Of a stretch of 64,000 nucleotides of DNA, positions 37,075 through 48,600 are shown piece after piece. The DNA comes from Turnera subulata (taxonomy: Eukaryota > Streptophyta > Magnoliopsida > Malpighiales > Passifloraceae): positions 25,948 through 89,947 of the forward strand of contig JAKUCV010007742.1 in NCBI GenBank assembly GCA_028386065.3, written 5' to 3'. Position 1 is the stretch's first letter, and the number at the start of each line of letters is the position of its first letter. Below the pieces are notes generated by a model. That model did no database searches. It was not told where the DNA came from and saw only the letters and a list, made by a program, of their open reading frames with translations. The position numbers and the translations under genes were made by a program.

Positions 37075-38034
37075 TTTGCACTCCACTTCTTTATAACCAC
37101 ACTCCACCTTTTTCCTTTTTCTCACAAAATGACCAAGTTATCCTTATTTAAGTTTGCTTTTCAACTTTTGAATGCAAAGATTTGGTTACATCGAGTCGGC
37201 GTCCTCCTGACAAAAAAATGCGAAACGGCATGGCATTTTTTTTTTTGTTGAGACGGCGTGTTTTATTAGGAAACATATAACTATTCCACTAATCATGTAT
37301 TTCCGTTAAATTTCTTTTAGTTTATTGAAGACCTGATATGTTTATGTAACATTATAAAGTGAAAAAACTCATCAAATATAATAGGGCGTGTATATCAACT
37401 CACAAAAAATAATTGTATTTTCATTCATATCTATATTAGCACATATTTAAGATGATAATTTCCCTCATATTTTTTCAATTTAACTTTTTAAGCTCCTAAT
37501 TGCATAAATTTCAAGCATCTCTCATATAAAGAACTTTAATTTCTTAATCTCAAGATTGGCAAGTTTCATACATTATACTGAGCAATAAGAAAATTAAATA
37601 AATATAGATGGTAATTAAAATAATAATAATTTAATTATGACAGTAGTTAACAACTAAGACTCAAACGATTGTATTATGTACTTGATGCATGTAGTTTCTA
37701 CACAGAAGACAAATCTAGAGAGTAACTAACACATACTCCACCGATGGTAATGAAATGAGATTATGCACTTTATTTATCAACGGATAATGTTATAAAATTA
37801 GATCTAAAATCTTTAATGATATTTAAAATTAATTTAAAATATGATAGAGAAATAAATAAAAAATAATTTTTTGTATGTCACGTACTTGAGACGTGGCATG
37901 GTAAGTATCTTATAAACATTTATTGTTTAAAATTTGGAAGCAAAAAGAAGATATATTCTTACTCTATTACAAACACGGATTCAATTACGAAATGAGAGGG
38001 AATATCGTGTGAAAAGTAAATAAAAAGTGTACAA

Positions 38035-38094
38035 NNNNNNNNNNNNNNNNNNNNNNNNNNNNNNNNNNNNNNNNNNNNNNNNNNNNNNNNNNNN
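38035..38094. other. Assembly gap (60 Ns)
   Basis: A run of N of unknown true length. Immediately after it the duplicated spacer block resumes in mid-sequence, so a repeat-induced break or collapse is likely, and copy number of units across this point is not certain. Confidence 0.99.
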
Positions 38095-38734
38095 CCGTAA
38101 ATTCTTTTAATTTGCATGTCAATTAGAAACAGTTAAAAAATGGTGATATTCACCCAAGGAAGAAGATATATTCATCAAAGACTAAAAAATTATAGTCCCT
38201 TCATGAACTTGGGCATTTCCTGTTAATATAAGAGGGATACCTCCTGCGAGTACTAAATACTACTAATCCCTCTCCTTCTCTCGTCCTGTTGTCACACAAG
38301 TTCTCTTTAAAACAAGTGATAAAGCATTTTCTGAGTTAAGGAAATTATTTAGGAGAGTAGGCATCTTTTTTTTCAAAAAAGGAAGCCCGCACACATGTCA
38401 CTCAATGTCTTGAAAGGAATTTCTTACCTACACCTAGCTAGGCACCTAATTAACTTAGGCTAGCTAGCAAGAAAATCATAGTAACTTTATTCAAAGCATG
38501 AGAAGTCCCTCCAATCCAATTAAACCAGTTAATTAAAGCTAGGTAAAAAGACTAGGCATGTCTCCCACCACAAACTCAAGAGCACTCTAGCTAGCGTAGA
38601 AAAGCAGAACATGTGGAATGAATGAGTTACAGAGCTACAGAATGTCACGATGCCAGTACCATGGTTGTATTCATGTGGAATGAATGAGTTAACTCTTTAT
38701 CTAATTTCCTGTTAAATACAACCATGGTACTGGC

Positions 38735-39020
38735 CACATGTGATACCTTGCTACTCATAAAAATGGATGGAATCCTCATGGTGCTTTCAGGGTCATCCAT
38801 GATCTCAGACCTGAACTCCAATAAAGCTTGATAATCTGACTGATTTTGGCCAAGTAAGTTGCCCATATCCGCATTGAAAGTGAACAAATTAGTAATGATG
38901 AAATTTATGAAAGTAATGATGAAATTTAACAATGAAGTGTCTTGATAACTGCATGATTAACTCTTGAGCTCAAATTTGGTGACGGAAGCTCAAGGGATAG
39001 TACTGTTTCTATTCTTCTGA
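38735..39020 (-). pseudogene. LRR receptor kinase 5' fragment (RLK1-like), decayed
   Basis: The minus strand matches the 5' end of RLK1 (GGAAGCTCAAGGGA... and SDYQALLEFRSEIMDDPES), including its upstream region to about 39300. Small deletions break the frame after DPES. Homology ends at the CACATGTGATACC (GITCG) segment near 38735, where an unrelated copy of a local repeat (ACCATGGTTGTATTC) joins. Only the N-terminal region remains. Confidence 0.8.
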
Positions 39021-39469
39021 TCATGCCAAATCTGTGTTTAATTACTGCTTAAATTTTATTTTAGTTTTTTCAATTTTAAAGAAAAGCAACTACGGAATGT
39101 CCCCATCCACCAATGATATGAACAGGGCATCATGTACATAAAACAATGAACCTGCCATGTTTGAAACCATGACCAGGGTACGTAATTGTGCTAATTATGA
39201 GATGATAAAATGTTATCATTCAACGTTCCCAACTAATGAAATCTTTCTTTGTTTCAGTTGGAGCTTTATTCGATTGTCAAAGGATACGTAATTGACAAAT
39301 CATTCATTAAGAAATTTATACGTCAATTAGAAATTGTACTTAATAGGTGAAATTTTAAGAATCTATATATCCTCATTTAAAGAACACAAAACTGTTAAGA
39401 ATTACTATAGGATGAAGGATAAGCCGGAGGCACCTAAACTACCTAAACTATCCTTATCCCATCCTAACC

Positions 39470-39590
39470 CAAATTAATTCTAAACACCCATACCCGGATT
39501 CGAACCCGGGTGGCCTCCGTGGCCGGAGGACTTGATGCCAACCCGACCAAGTGGTTGGAACCAATCTAATCTCATCAAATGCCCAAACTT
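39470..39590 (-). mobile_element. tRNA-derived SINE-like segment
   Basis: On the minus strand GGGTTCGAATCCGGGT is a strong B-box/T-arm-like motif, with an A-box-like TGGTCGGGTTGGCATC about 45 nt before it. No clear tail or target duplication is visible, and part of the right flank (GAACCAATCTAATCTCATC) recurs at 42486, so exact ends are uncertain. Confidence 0.4.
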
Positions 39591-39651
39591 TTGGGATAGG
39601 AGCATAAAAAAAAAAAACAAAAACGAAGTTGTAATTAAGGATACCAACACT

Positions 39652-39815
39652 TTTTTTTCTTTTTGATATAAACGATTGAGCTTTATTAAGAAGTGAAAAA
39701 TGTACAGAGTTGTAGGATATACAGAAACAGCCCAAGACGAGAATTACACCAAAGTAAGTAAAGCAAAGGAAAAGGTCGGACAATCAGAGTACAAGCTAAG
39801 TAAAAAACAACCGGC
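39652..39815 (-). mobile_element. LINE 3' end, truncated
   Basis: On the minus strand it reads as a typical plant LINE 3' UTR ending in TATATCAAAAAG and an A-run. It is flanked by imperfect repeats GGATACCAACACT and GGATACGGACACT. The paralogous site near 42556 lacks it. No coding part remains. Confidence 0.45.
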
Positions 39816-40180
39816 GTTTAGGAGGATACGGACACTTGTAATTCATCGTATATATTTATCCAAGATCTAGTACTATAGTGATTTTCTACAGAGGTGACAT
39901 ATATCTGTCAAATTTAATCTCGTCCACATGCACAGATGACAAATTTTAGTAGTTTGTGACGATTCAACACGACATCGACTTATGCCGGATTATCTTTGAC
40001 TGTTTAGCCAGCCAATTAATGAACTTTGATTTTCCTCAATATGATTTCTTTCTATCTTAATAGTACTCAAGCCTCAAGAGTCAAGGGCCATATATCAGCC
40101 AATTTCAAGTTAAAAAAACCAGACCACAGCTACTTGAAGAGTTCAAAGAAAAAGAATTAAGTCTTCAACTCAACTCAACC

Positions 40181-42107
40181 ATGGACTTTGATCTTTCACC
40201 GAGGTTTGCTGATGAAGAGGCGTTCAGTGGAGAAGGGGGTACCATCCACACCAGGTCTACCACTGCATTTCCATTGCTTCGCGAGACAAATGTTGGTGCA
40301 GGAATGCTTGTTCTTAAACCTCAGTGCTTCATCATTCCCCACAACGCCGGTAACACCAAAATTGGCTATGTTCTTCAAGGTACGTACACACATATACAAA
40401 ATTCAGCCCACAACTTAAATATATATTATAACGAGATCAAACAGTAACTGATCTTTTTATTATCTGTATATTGCAGGTACAGAAGGAAGAGTGGGATTGG
40501 TGCTCCCTAACTCACCAAAAGAGGCGGTATTTAACCTCAGGAAAGGAGATGTGGTACTAGTACCCTTTGGAATAGTCTCATGGTGGTACAACAATGGAGA
40601 CTCAGATCTTATTATGCTATTCGTAGGGGAGACATCCAAGTCCTATTCTCCTGGTCAAATCAGCTACTTCCTTTTAAGTGGACTCCAAGCCATCTTGCCT
40701 GGATTCTCCACAGAATTCACTTCCAGAGCTTACAAACTCAGCCAAGAAGACGCAAACAAACTTGCCAACAGCCAAAAGGAGACGTGATACCAGTACCCCT
40801 CGGATCACTCTCATGGTGGTACAACAATGGAGACTCAGAACTTACTGTTGTCTTCTTAGGGGAGACATCCGAGGCCTATGTTCCTGGTCAATTCACCTAC
40901 TTCATTTTAACAGGAGGCCTAGGCATCCTGTCAGGATTCTCATCAGAATTCACTTCCAGAGCTTACAAACTCAACCAAGAAGATGCAAACAAACTTTCCA
41001 AAAGCCAAAAAGGGTTGATGATCGTCAAGCTAGAGGAAGCAGCAGCAAAAGCCATGCCACAGCCTAGTTGTCACCACAAGTTGGTGTATAACTTAGACAA
41101 TGCATGTTCACCTGATGATGTTAACGTCAAAGGAGGTGGAACGTTTAAAACATTGACAGCAGATAAGTTTCCTTTCCTTGAAGAAGTAAGGCTGAGTGTT
41201 AACCATGCAAAGCTGGAAGCTAAAGCAATGTACATCCCCTACACATACTGTGGATGGTACAGTTCGGGTTTTTTATGTTTATGAAGGAAGTGGTAAGGTT
41301 CAGGTTGTGGGAATCAATGGCAAGCGAGTCCTGGATGCCACAGTAAAGGCTGGTCAATTGCTTGTCGGGATAACCACACCGCGAGTCCTATATCTTTTCC
41401 CAAAATCTCATTTGAGTCCTAAAAAAAAAAAACGACTCATTCGAGTCCTAAAACGTTTGAAAAGTGCACTAAACGAGTCCCCGAAAACTCGTTTAGTGCA
41501 CTTTTCAAACGTTTTAGGACTCGAATGAGTTGTTTTTTGTTTTTAGGACTCAAATAAGATTTTGGAAAAAGATATAGGACTCGCGGTGTGGTTATCCCAT
41601 TGCTTGTCGTGCTCCCACATTTTTCTGTTGCTATAATTGCTGGAAGTGAAGGAATGGAGTTTGTTTCTATCTTAACATCAACTAGGTAATTAGTAATCAT
41701 ATCGCACTATATATATTATATTTGATTAATTTGTATTTTATTTAGTCAAAGATTAAGATGGATATCGATCGTCTAAATTAACTAGAGATCAATTAAAGGT
41801 GACCTCGTTGTTGTTTTTTTTTTTTTTTCAATTAAGTGTAGTTGTTTCTTAATTAATATCTCTATAATTTATATCTTCTCCTTTTCTTAGCACTACGTTT
41901 CATTCTTCTGATACCTTTTTTTTTTTTTGATATAATCATTCTTCTGATACCTGCTGCAGGCCTGTCGTTGAAGAGCTCGCCACAAAGAAGTCAGTGTGGA
42001 GTGCTTTATCTCCAATAGTTTCGCAAGTTTCTCTCGACGTGACTCCAGAGTTTGAAGCATTATTCAGGTCCACTATTGAAACGACCAGTCTTCTGATTCC
42101 GGGCTAA
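40181..42107 (+). pseudogene. Cupin 3: chimeric bicupin pseudogene with internal duplication and MITE insertion
   Basis: Exon 1 (40181-40379) and the start of exon 2 (from 40477) are cupin 4-like (GLVLPNSPKEAVFNLRKGD). At 40775-40790 the sequence jumps from CAAAAGG back to GGAGACGTGATACCAG, which lies about 235 bp earlier in the cupin 2 frame. The first barrel core (WWYNNGDSxL ... ANKL) is thus present twice, and the join creates a stop (TGA at 40785-40787). Downstream sequence is a mosaic of cupin 2-like and cupin 4-like (ACSPDD) residues. A 1-nt insertion near 41233 and a 232-bp MITE at 41367-41598 add further breaks. Exon 3 (41960-42107) is preserved. It cannot encode a normal bicupin. Confidence 0.92.
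41367..41598. mobile_element. Foldback MITE, Mutator-like
   Basis: The element is almost wholly an inverted repeat. The left arm GGGATAACCACACCGCGAGT pairs with the right end ACTCGCGGTGTGGTTATCCC, and pairing continues to a loop near 41477-41484 (CCCCGAAA). The arms are about 110 bp. It is flanked by the 10-bp direct repeat ATTGCTTGTC (41357-41366 and 41599-41608), in the 8-11-bp range of Mutator-like elements. It sits in exon 2 of cupin 3. Confidence 0.88.
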
Positions 42108-42290
42108 TAAATAGTTATCTAAGAAATGCTATTAGTTCAATTCGGGTCCGTACGTTGCCTTTTACAAATTTGTGTTTCTGTTTTGCATATCTTTCCTTTT
42201 GTCGAGTGTGTTTTGCGTGTTGACAATAAGATTGAGTTCTGTATTTACCACCCTCCCCCCCCCCCCAAAAAAAAAACAGACTGATCAGTT

Positions 42291-42484
42291 CTATTTGCTC
42301 CAAAGATTCCAAACCAACTAATTACAATGGCCGAAAAGATGATCTCTATACTCAATGACATCTCCACAAAAAGGACATAATGCATTATCCCTTGAGATAA
42401 TATTATTCCTCTCTACCTTGGCTGGAGCACAACCAATCCACACCCATGCATGGATTGCCAACCACATTGCGACGTCCTTTTTAG
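42291..42484 (-). mobile_element. LINE reverse-transcriptase zinc-binding domain remnant
   Basis: The minus-strand frame encodes a piece of the zf-RVT domain that follows reverse transcriptase in plant LINEs: NIISRDNALCPFCGDVIEY, then DHLFGHC, then VWNLW. One in-frame stop follows the HC. The fragment interrupts the cupin 3' flank after CAGACTGATCAGTTCT. No RT or endonuclease is present. Confidence 0.6.
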
Positions 42485-43260
42485 AACCAATCTAATTTCA
42501 TCAAATGTCAAAACTTTTGGGATAATACGAAGTTGTAATTAAGGATACCGTCACTTGCAAAATGGTCTAACCACTGCACATGCAAACAACAGCTAACCTA
42601 TGCACACCACCTACACCACCAACCATGAGATTGATCAAAATTCAATGCCACGTTTGGCAACCATTAAAAAGAACAAGAGAATTAGCATGAAAAAATAAGC
42701 TGGAAAAAAAAATAGAGAGAAAATCTTATAAAAGAGAAAAATAATTCATCTTATATATTGATCCAAGATCTAGTACTGAAGTGATTTTCTTACAGTGACA
42801 ACTCTTGGATCCATAGGTTTGTTGGTGGAGCCACTGAGCTAATGGGTGGATATGGTCCTTTCTGTTTACTTTGGGTTGGTATGTCCCTTTCAATTAATTT
42901 CCTCAATAAGGGAAATGGCCAAAATAGTTATGTCACGTCAAAATCTGATCACTTCAATTCGATCGTTCATTGCATGAAATGAACATGCAGGATCAGAATT
43001 GACATATATCTGTCATATTTAATCTCGTCCACATGCTTTTTACGTACCAAAGAAAATTTTCGTCCACATGCAGAAATGACAAATTTTAATAATTTGAGAC
43101 GATGCTATACGATACGACATCGAGTTATGCCGTGTTTATCTTAGACTGTTTAGAGTACCAATTAATGAACTTTGATTTTTTTTTTTCTCAACAGTGACAT
43201 GTACGAATGTAATAGAAAAATTTAACACTGCCACATGCCTATCATTATCATACACAATTG

Positions 43261-43268
43261 TCAAGTGG
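43261..43268 (+). promoter_or_regulatory. Degenerate G-box/ABRE-like site of cupin 4
   Basis: TCAAGTGG stands where cupins 2 and 5 have ACACGTGG, in the same block (CACATGCCTATCAT ... GTGGAACAAA). The ACGT core is lost. A TATA box (TTATATATAGATGC) follows at 43347-43360. Confidence 0.5.
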
Positions 43269-43476
43269 AACAAAACAAAACAATCATCATAACCGTCTCC
43301 GTGGGAACACAGAGGAAAAAAAAAAATGTAATGTTATGATGATTTGTTATATATAGATGCTGTCTAAATAGTACTCAAGGCTCATGTATCAACCAATTTC
43401 AACTTAGAAAGCTAGACATCAGCAAGCTAGCTACTTTGAATTTCAAAGAAAAAGAGCCTTTCAACTCAACTCAGTC

Positions 43477-44855
43477 ATGGATTTTGATCTTTCACCAAGG
43501 TTTGCTGACGAAGAGGCGTTCAGTGGAGAAGGCGGCACCTACCACACCTGGTCCACCACTGCATTTCCATTGCTTGGCGAGGCAAATGTTGGTGCAGGAA
43601 TGCTTGTTCTTAAACCTCAGTGTTTCATCCTTCCCCACAACGCTGGTAACACCAAAATTGGTTATGTTCTTCAAGGTACTATTAATATTGTTCATGTTTA
43701 GTCACTGATCTTTTCATTATATACATATTGGATCATGTATTAAAGTAACTATAACCCATATATATATATATATATTGCAGGTACTGAAGGAAGAGTGGGA
43801 TTGGTGCTCCCTAACTCACCAAAAGAGGCAGTATTTAACCTCAGGAAAGGAGATGTGGTACTAGTACCCTTTGGAACAGTCTCATGGTGGTACAACAATG
43901 GAGACTCAGATCTTATTATGCTATTCGTAGGGGAGACATCCAAGTCCTATGCTCCTGGTCAAATCAGTTACTTCCTTTTAACTGGACTCCAAGGCATCTT
44001 GCCTGGATTCTCCGCAGAATTCACTTCCAGAGCTTACAAACTCAGCCAAGAAGACGCAAACAAACTTGCCAATAGCCAAAAGGGGACCCTGATAGTCCCG
44101 CTAGACGAAGCAACAGCAAAGGCCATGCCTAAGCCTGACCATAAGACTCCCCACAGGTTGGTATACAACATAAACGATGCATGTTCACCTGATGATCTTA
44201 ACGTCAGGGGAGGTGGAACACTTAAAACATTAACAGGAGATAAGATACCTTTACTTGAAGAAGTAGGGCTGAGCCTTAACCATGGAAGGCTGGAAGCTAA
44301 AGCCATGTTCTCCCCTACGTACACTGGGGATAGTACAGTTCGGGCTTTTTATGTTTATAAGGGAAGTGGTAAGGTTCAGGTTGTCGGAATCAATGGGAAG
44401 CAAGTCCTGGATGCCACCATAGAGGCTGGTCAATTGCTTGTTGTGCCAAGACAGTTTACTGTTGCTAAAATTGCTGGCAGTGAAGGATTGGAGTTCTTCT
44501 CTATGCTAACATCGACTAGGTACGTAACATATATATCGCATCATGACTACATTTAATTAGTTTGTACTTTATTTAGTCAAAGATTAACATGGATATCGAT
44601 CGTCTAATTAAATTAAATAACTAGAGATCAATTGAAGGTCTTATATATCTTCTTCTGACCATTAATTAATTAAGCTTCTTTTTTATGTTGACCTGCTGCT
44701 GCAGACCTGACCTTGAAGAGCTTGCCACAAAGAAATCAGTGTGGAGTGCCTTATCTCCAATCGTTTCTCAAGTTTCTCTCAAGGTGACTCCAGAATTGGA
44801 AGCATTATTCAGGTCCAATATTGAAACGAGCAGTCTTCTGATCCCTGGCAAATGA
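43477..44855 (+). CDS. Bicupin (11S-globulin/glutelin-like), cupin 4
   Basis: Three exons: 43477-43675, 43781-44519 and 44705-44855. Introns are shorter than in cupins 1, 2 and 5. The product is 362 aa and intact. It is the most divergent paralogue (MDFDLSPRFADEEAFSG, KGDVVLVPFGTVSWWYNN, KPDHKTPHRLVY, RAFYVYKGSGKVQ). It shares its 5' part with the cupin 3 pseudogene, so those two form a sub-group. Both cupin barrels are complete and no signal peptide is visible. The role is not known beyond the At1g07750-type cupin family. Confidence 0.9.
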
Positions 44856-45642
44856 ATAGTTATTTAAGTAAGAAATGCCCTATAGTTGGGGGGGTCTGCT
44901 CAACTCTGTTCCCTTATCCAAATTTATGTGTGTGTCTTTTGCTTGTATGCACCCAGAAAATAAGATGGTGCAGTTATATATGTACCAAAAGAAATAAGAT
45001 GGTGCAGTTATATTATGGAGCAATTACTCAAAGAAACAAAAATTATAAGAAAATAAGTTAAAAAGATTTCACATAATTGTTAAAGAGACCGGAATTAGCT
45101 AGCAACCTCATGATAATAAATCACTCGAGCTCTATGAGCATAAATGGGAATTGAAAAGGAAAATGGAAAATTGAAATGTTTTTTGGGCATTCATGATTGA
45201 GCTACAGGTCTATCATAGACAGGAATTAGCGAGCTCATGACTGCCCCACTATAGTCAGTCTTCCGGCCTCTCGCATATTATTATTGTTGTGGGCTGATTT
45301 ATAGTCTTATATTCTCACCCAGTTCAAGACAATGATATATATGAATAATTAATATTCGTATTGATTCTCTACGTATTGGGTTTTGTCATTTCAATCGAAA
45401 AGAAAGCCCAAACTCATTAATTCAAAAGGCTATATTTTAACTTGTTTTATGGACCATATTCTCTCTTCAAACCTCAAGCCCAGCATGCATGCATGTCTCT
45501 CTTCTATGATTATGATTGTTCAAAAAAAAAATGTCTCTCTTCTCATAACCCAACATGCATATCCACAGCATTACTCTTTTACTTTTCCCCTTTTTTTTAT
45601 GAAAAAAGGATATACAGTAAAGCACTAATTATAGAGTGGTTT
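44856..45642. other. 3' flank of cupin 4 and left flank of the solo LTR
   Basis: No gene is seen. GATGGTGCAGTTATAT segments recur within it (44965 and 45000) and after cupin 5 (53265). The last bases (AATTATAGAGTGGTTT) recur just beyond the LTR at 49803, outside the true target duplication. Confidence 0.5.
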
Positions 45643-48600
45643 TGTAACGACCCGGGTAAAATTTTCGTGATTTTTACCAAGCTGTTTTAACTTTTACGGT
45701 GGTTAATAAAATTTGATCACGGTTAATCAAGAATTTTACAATCCGAGTTAATTTTCATTATTTTCACTAATACTTCTACTACTCTCAAATTTTTATTATT
45801 GTAATTATTGTCATTTATGTTATTATTTTCCTAAGCGACAATAATAGTAATATTATTATTATTATATTTTTGTTGCAATAGGTTACTAATTAAATTTTTA
45901 AAGAAAATCTTCGATGATTTTTGGCTAAGCTTTTATTTATGAAATTTTCAACGAATTTACTATCTATAAATCCATATTGTTCTTCCCTTACAAAAAAATT
46001 ATGTCTAAGTATGGAACACATAGTTTAGTGTAGTTTCGTTCGAAATGACGTAGTTTTGGCGAAGCCAAAACATAAAACACAAGGAGAGCTGCGTTTTGAC
46101 CAAAGAGTTGACTGTGGCTTGTGGACACTTAAACGACGTCGTTTTGAGAGCTGACAAGGCAAAAATAATTGTCAGACAGTATCCTCTCCTTTCTTTTCTT
46201 CTTCATTTTTCTTATTCCCATTCCTTCCCATTACCACCTCCACTCTCCCGATTCCCCTCCACCATCTCCATTTCTTTTTTTTCTTTAATTTATCTCTTCT
46301 CCTCCACTTCTTTTTTTTTCCTTATTCCCTTGTTTCTTTCTAATCTCTGCTTTCTTTTTCCTCTTCCTTTTCTCTGATTCTTGTTCCCCTCAATTTCTTG
46401 TTCCCCTCAATTTCTTTTTATTCTCGTCTCCTTCCCCACTTTCCTCATCTCCTTCCCCTTTTCTTTCATTTTTCACCCGATTCCCACCAACCGTCAACAC
46501 AACACCAGCTCGACCACCACCATCTGCTTCTCCTTTCTCCGTCACCAACCCCTCTTCCTCACCCCTATTCCCTACTGCCAGTCACCGACCCAATCAACAA
46601 CCAAAAGCCATCGTCGCCGCCTCAACTCCCTCCCCTTCCTTTTTTCCTCTTCGCCGCCTCTACTCCTCTTCCACCTGCCTCTGCTCGTGACGCGCCGCCT
46701 CTGGTAGTGGTCGCCGGGGCGGGACAACCAAGGACCACGACGCCGGCATTCTTCTGCTCGTCGCCGCCAAGAGCCACCACTTACCGCCGACCTCCTCTCT
46801 CACTGCCTCAGCTCGCTGCCACCACCCCCAAGACGAGCTCGAGACCATCGTGCACAGAGGGCCGCCGCCCTCTCTCTTCGCCTTCAGCGCCTTCACGAGT
46901 TGTTGCTGACCTCTCTCTCACCGCCGCCGTCAGATAGTGCTGCCTTCAGCCGTGCCAAGCTCGACACCACCGGAGGACCAAGCTGGAGTCGCCACCGTTC
47001 CCATGTCCGATCTCTTCTCCCCCTTTCCAGCCGATGCCGATGCCGTGACCAGCGTCCCCTCTCCCTGTCGGGCCAACACGAACCGCCGCCGCTCCTGCGT
47101 GGTTGTCGGTAAGACCCGACGGCGAGCTTTGCCCCTCTTCCCTTTGATTGTTTTTTTTTCTTCCTTCCCCTAAGTTTGAACTAACGGGGTCAATTGTTTG
47201 GTTGTGGCTTGTGTTGCTTGAATCGAATCTGGTGGTTGTTTTTGGATTGCGGTTTGGGAGTCGGAGGATGCGTGGGAGTGATGACACCGTTGGGGTTGTT
47301 GCTAATCGGGTTGAGGTGGTCCTGATTCCGTGGGTGGGATGAGACGTTTGGGTGACGGTGTTGCTGTTGTTGTTGTTGGTTGGCTAGGAATGAATAGTAA
47401 CAGAGGAGGAGTTGCCTGCGTGAACAGTAGTTGCCGGAATCCGGCGAGTTTTCTGGCAGCCTCGGGAATTTTCCGGCGAGCTCGGAAATGAGCCTTTGGG
47501 TAAAACCCGAGCCTTGGATCACCCATGTGCATCATTAACGAACCCGAACGATTAAACGGACTCGGACTTTAACGACGGTTAATTAAACGAATAATATTAT
47601 GCTTTTACGTTTTTATTTAAATTTATGCATTTATTTAGTTTATGCTTTTATTTTCCGATTGGGCTATTTAAAAGGCCCATAGTATTTAAATTCCCATTTT
47701 AATTTTATTTAAGGCCATTAAAATTTAGTTTCCGAATTTATTTATTTTAATGGGCTAATTATAATAAAAGGCCCATATCGTTTAATTTGAATAAGTCTTT
47801 TATTTAATTAGTTCAAGATTGTTTTTATTATTTTCTCGGATGGACTAAACGCAAGTGAAGGTCCCCTGAACTTAATTTCCTAATTACGTTAATACGAATC
47901 TAATACGTTTAACTACCGTTCCTCTGGGCTAAATAATAATAGGCCCATATCCTATTCTATTCTTATATATATACTACTAATGATATTTCATTGGCCAAAT
48001 AATATTTAGCTATGAATTTGATATGGATTTCGACTATATATATTATTAGCTATATATGTATGATTAAGAGTTAATGATTTAATTTATAAACTAAAAACAA
48101 TATTATTTTTGGATTTAACTATGTATCTATAAGACTTGTATATAACCTGTATAGAATTTATTTTACGACTAAACTATGCTCCATTAAGCTACCGTAAATA
48201 TTATGTTAACATAATAAGTGGTAATATTATTTTAACTATTTATCTAAGACATTATTTTAATAAAGGTTATAATATTTCGACCACTAATTTATGTTACCTT
48301 ACATTCTATTTAAAATTATCGGTATATGTATATTATTCATATACCATTTGGACGTATTTAACGATACCACTATTATATAATCATTGGCTACTAAACAAAT
48401 ACGTATTACTACTTTATCGAGTATAAGTACTTTATGGAATATTATATACTTAGTAATATGATTTCTTATATATGATTTAAGCAACGTATTTATGTGTATG
48501 TATTTTCTTATCATAAGCGACCTAAGGGCCGGGATATCGGCTTGGACGCTCGGATTCGGTTTTTGACTTAATCAAAGTATACTTGATATAACCGTTGGAT

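Larger units (their letters stand above)
36336..38734. other. Spacer between cupin 2 and the second RLK fragment
   Basis: 3' flank of cupin 2 (to about 36570), a Stowaway-like MITE (36836-37074), then very AT-rich sequence without recognisable genes to the assembly gap. 38095-38650 is another copy of the spacer block seen at 25490-26030. Confidence 0.55.
39021..40180. other. Spacer upstream of cupin 3
   Basis: RLK1-type upstream flank (to about 39310), a tRNA-derived SINE-like segment (39470-39590), a LINE 3' end (39652-39815) and the cupin 3 5' flank. Compared with cupin 4 (43150-43390), about 170 bp is missing near 40040-40060, including the positions of the G-box-like site and TATA box. 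Confidence 0.55.
42108..43476. other. Spacer between cupin 3 and cupin 4
   Basis: Cupin 3' flank (to 42290), a LINE fragment (42291-42484), a duplicated spacer (42485-42660), then the cupin 4 upstream region. No further gene is seen. Confidence 0.55.

Noticed and set aside
46096..47173. Several long Pro/Ser/His-rich reading frames on both strands
   Set aside because: They lie inside the solo LTR, overlap in several frames, follow CT-rich composition and have no recognisable domain. The matching region of the other LTR copy is not conserved as protein.
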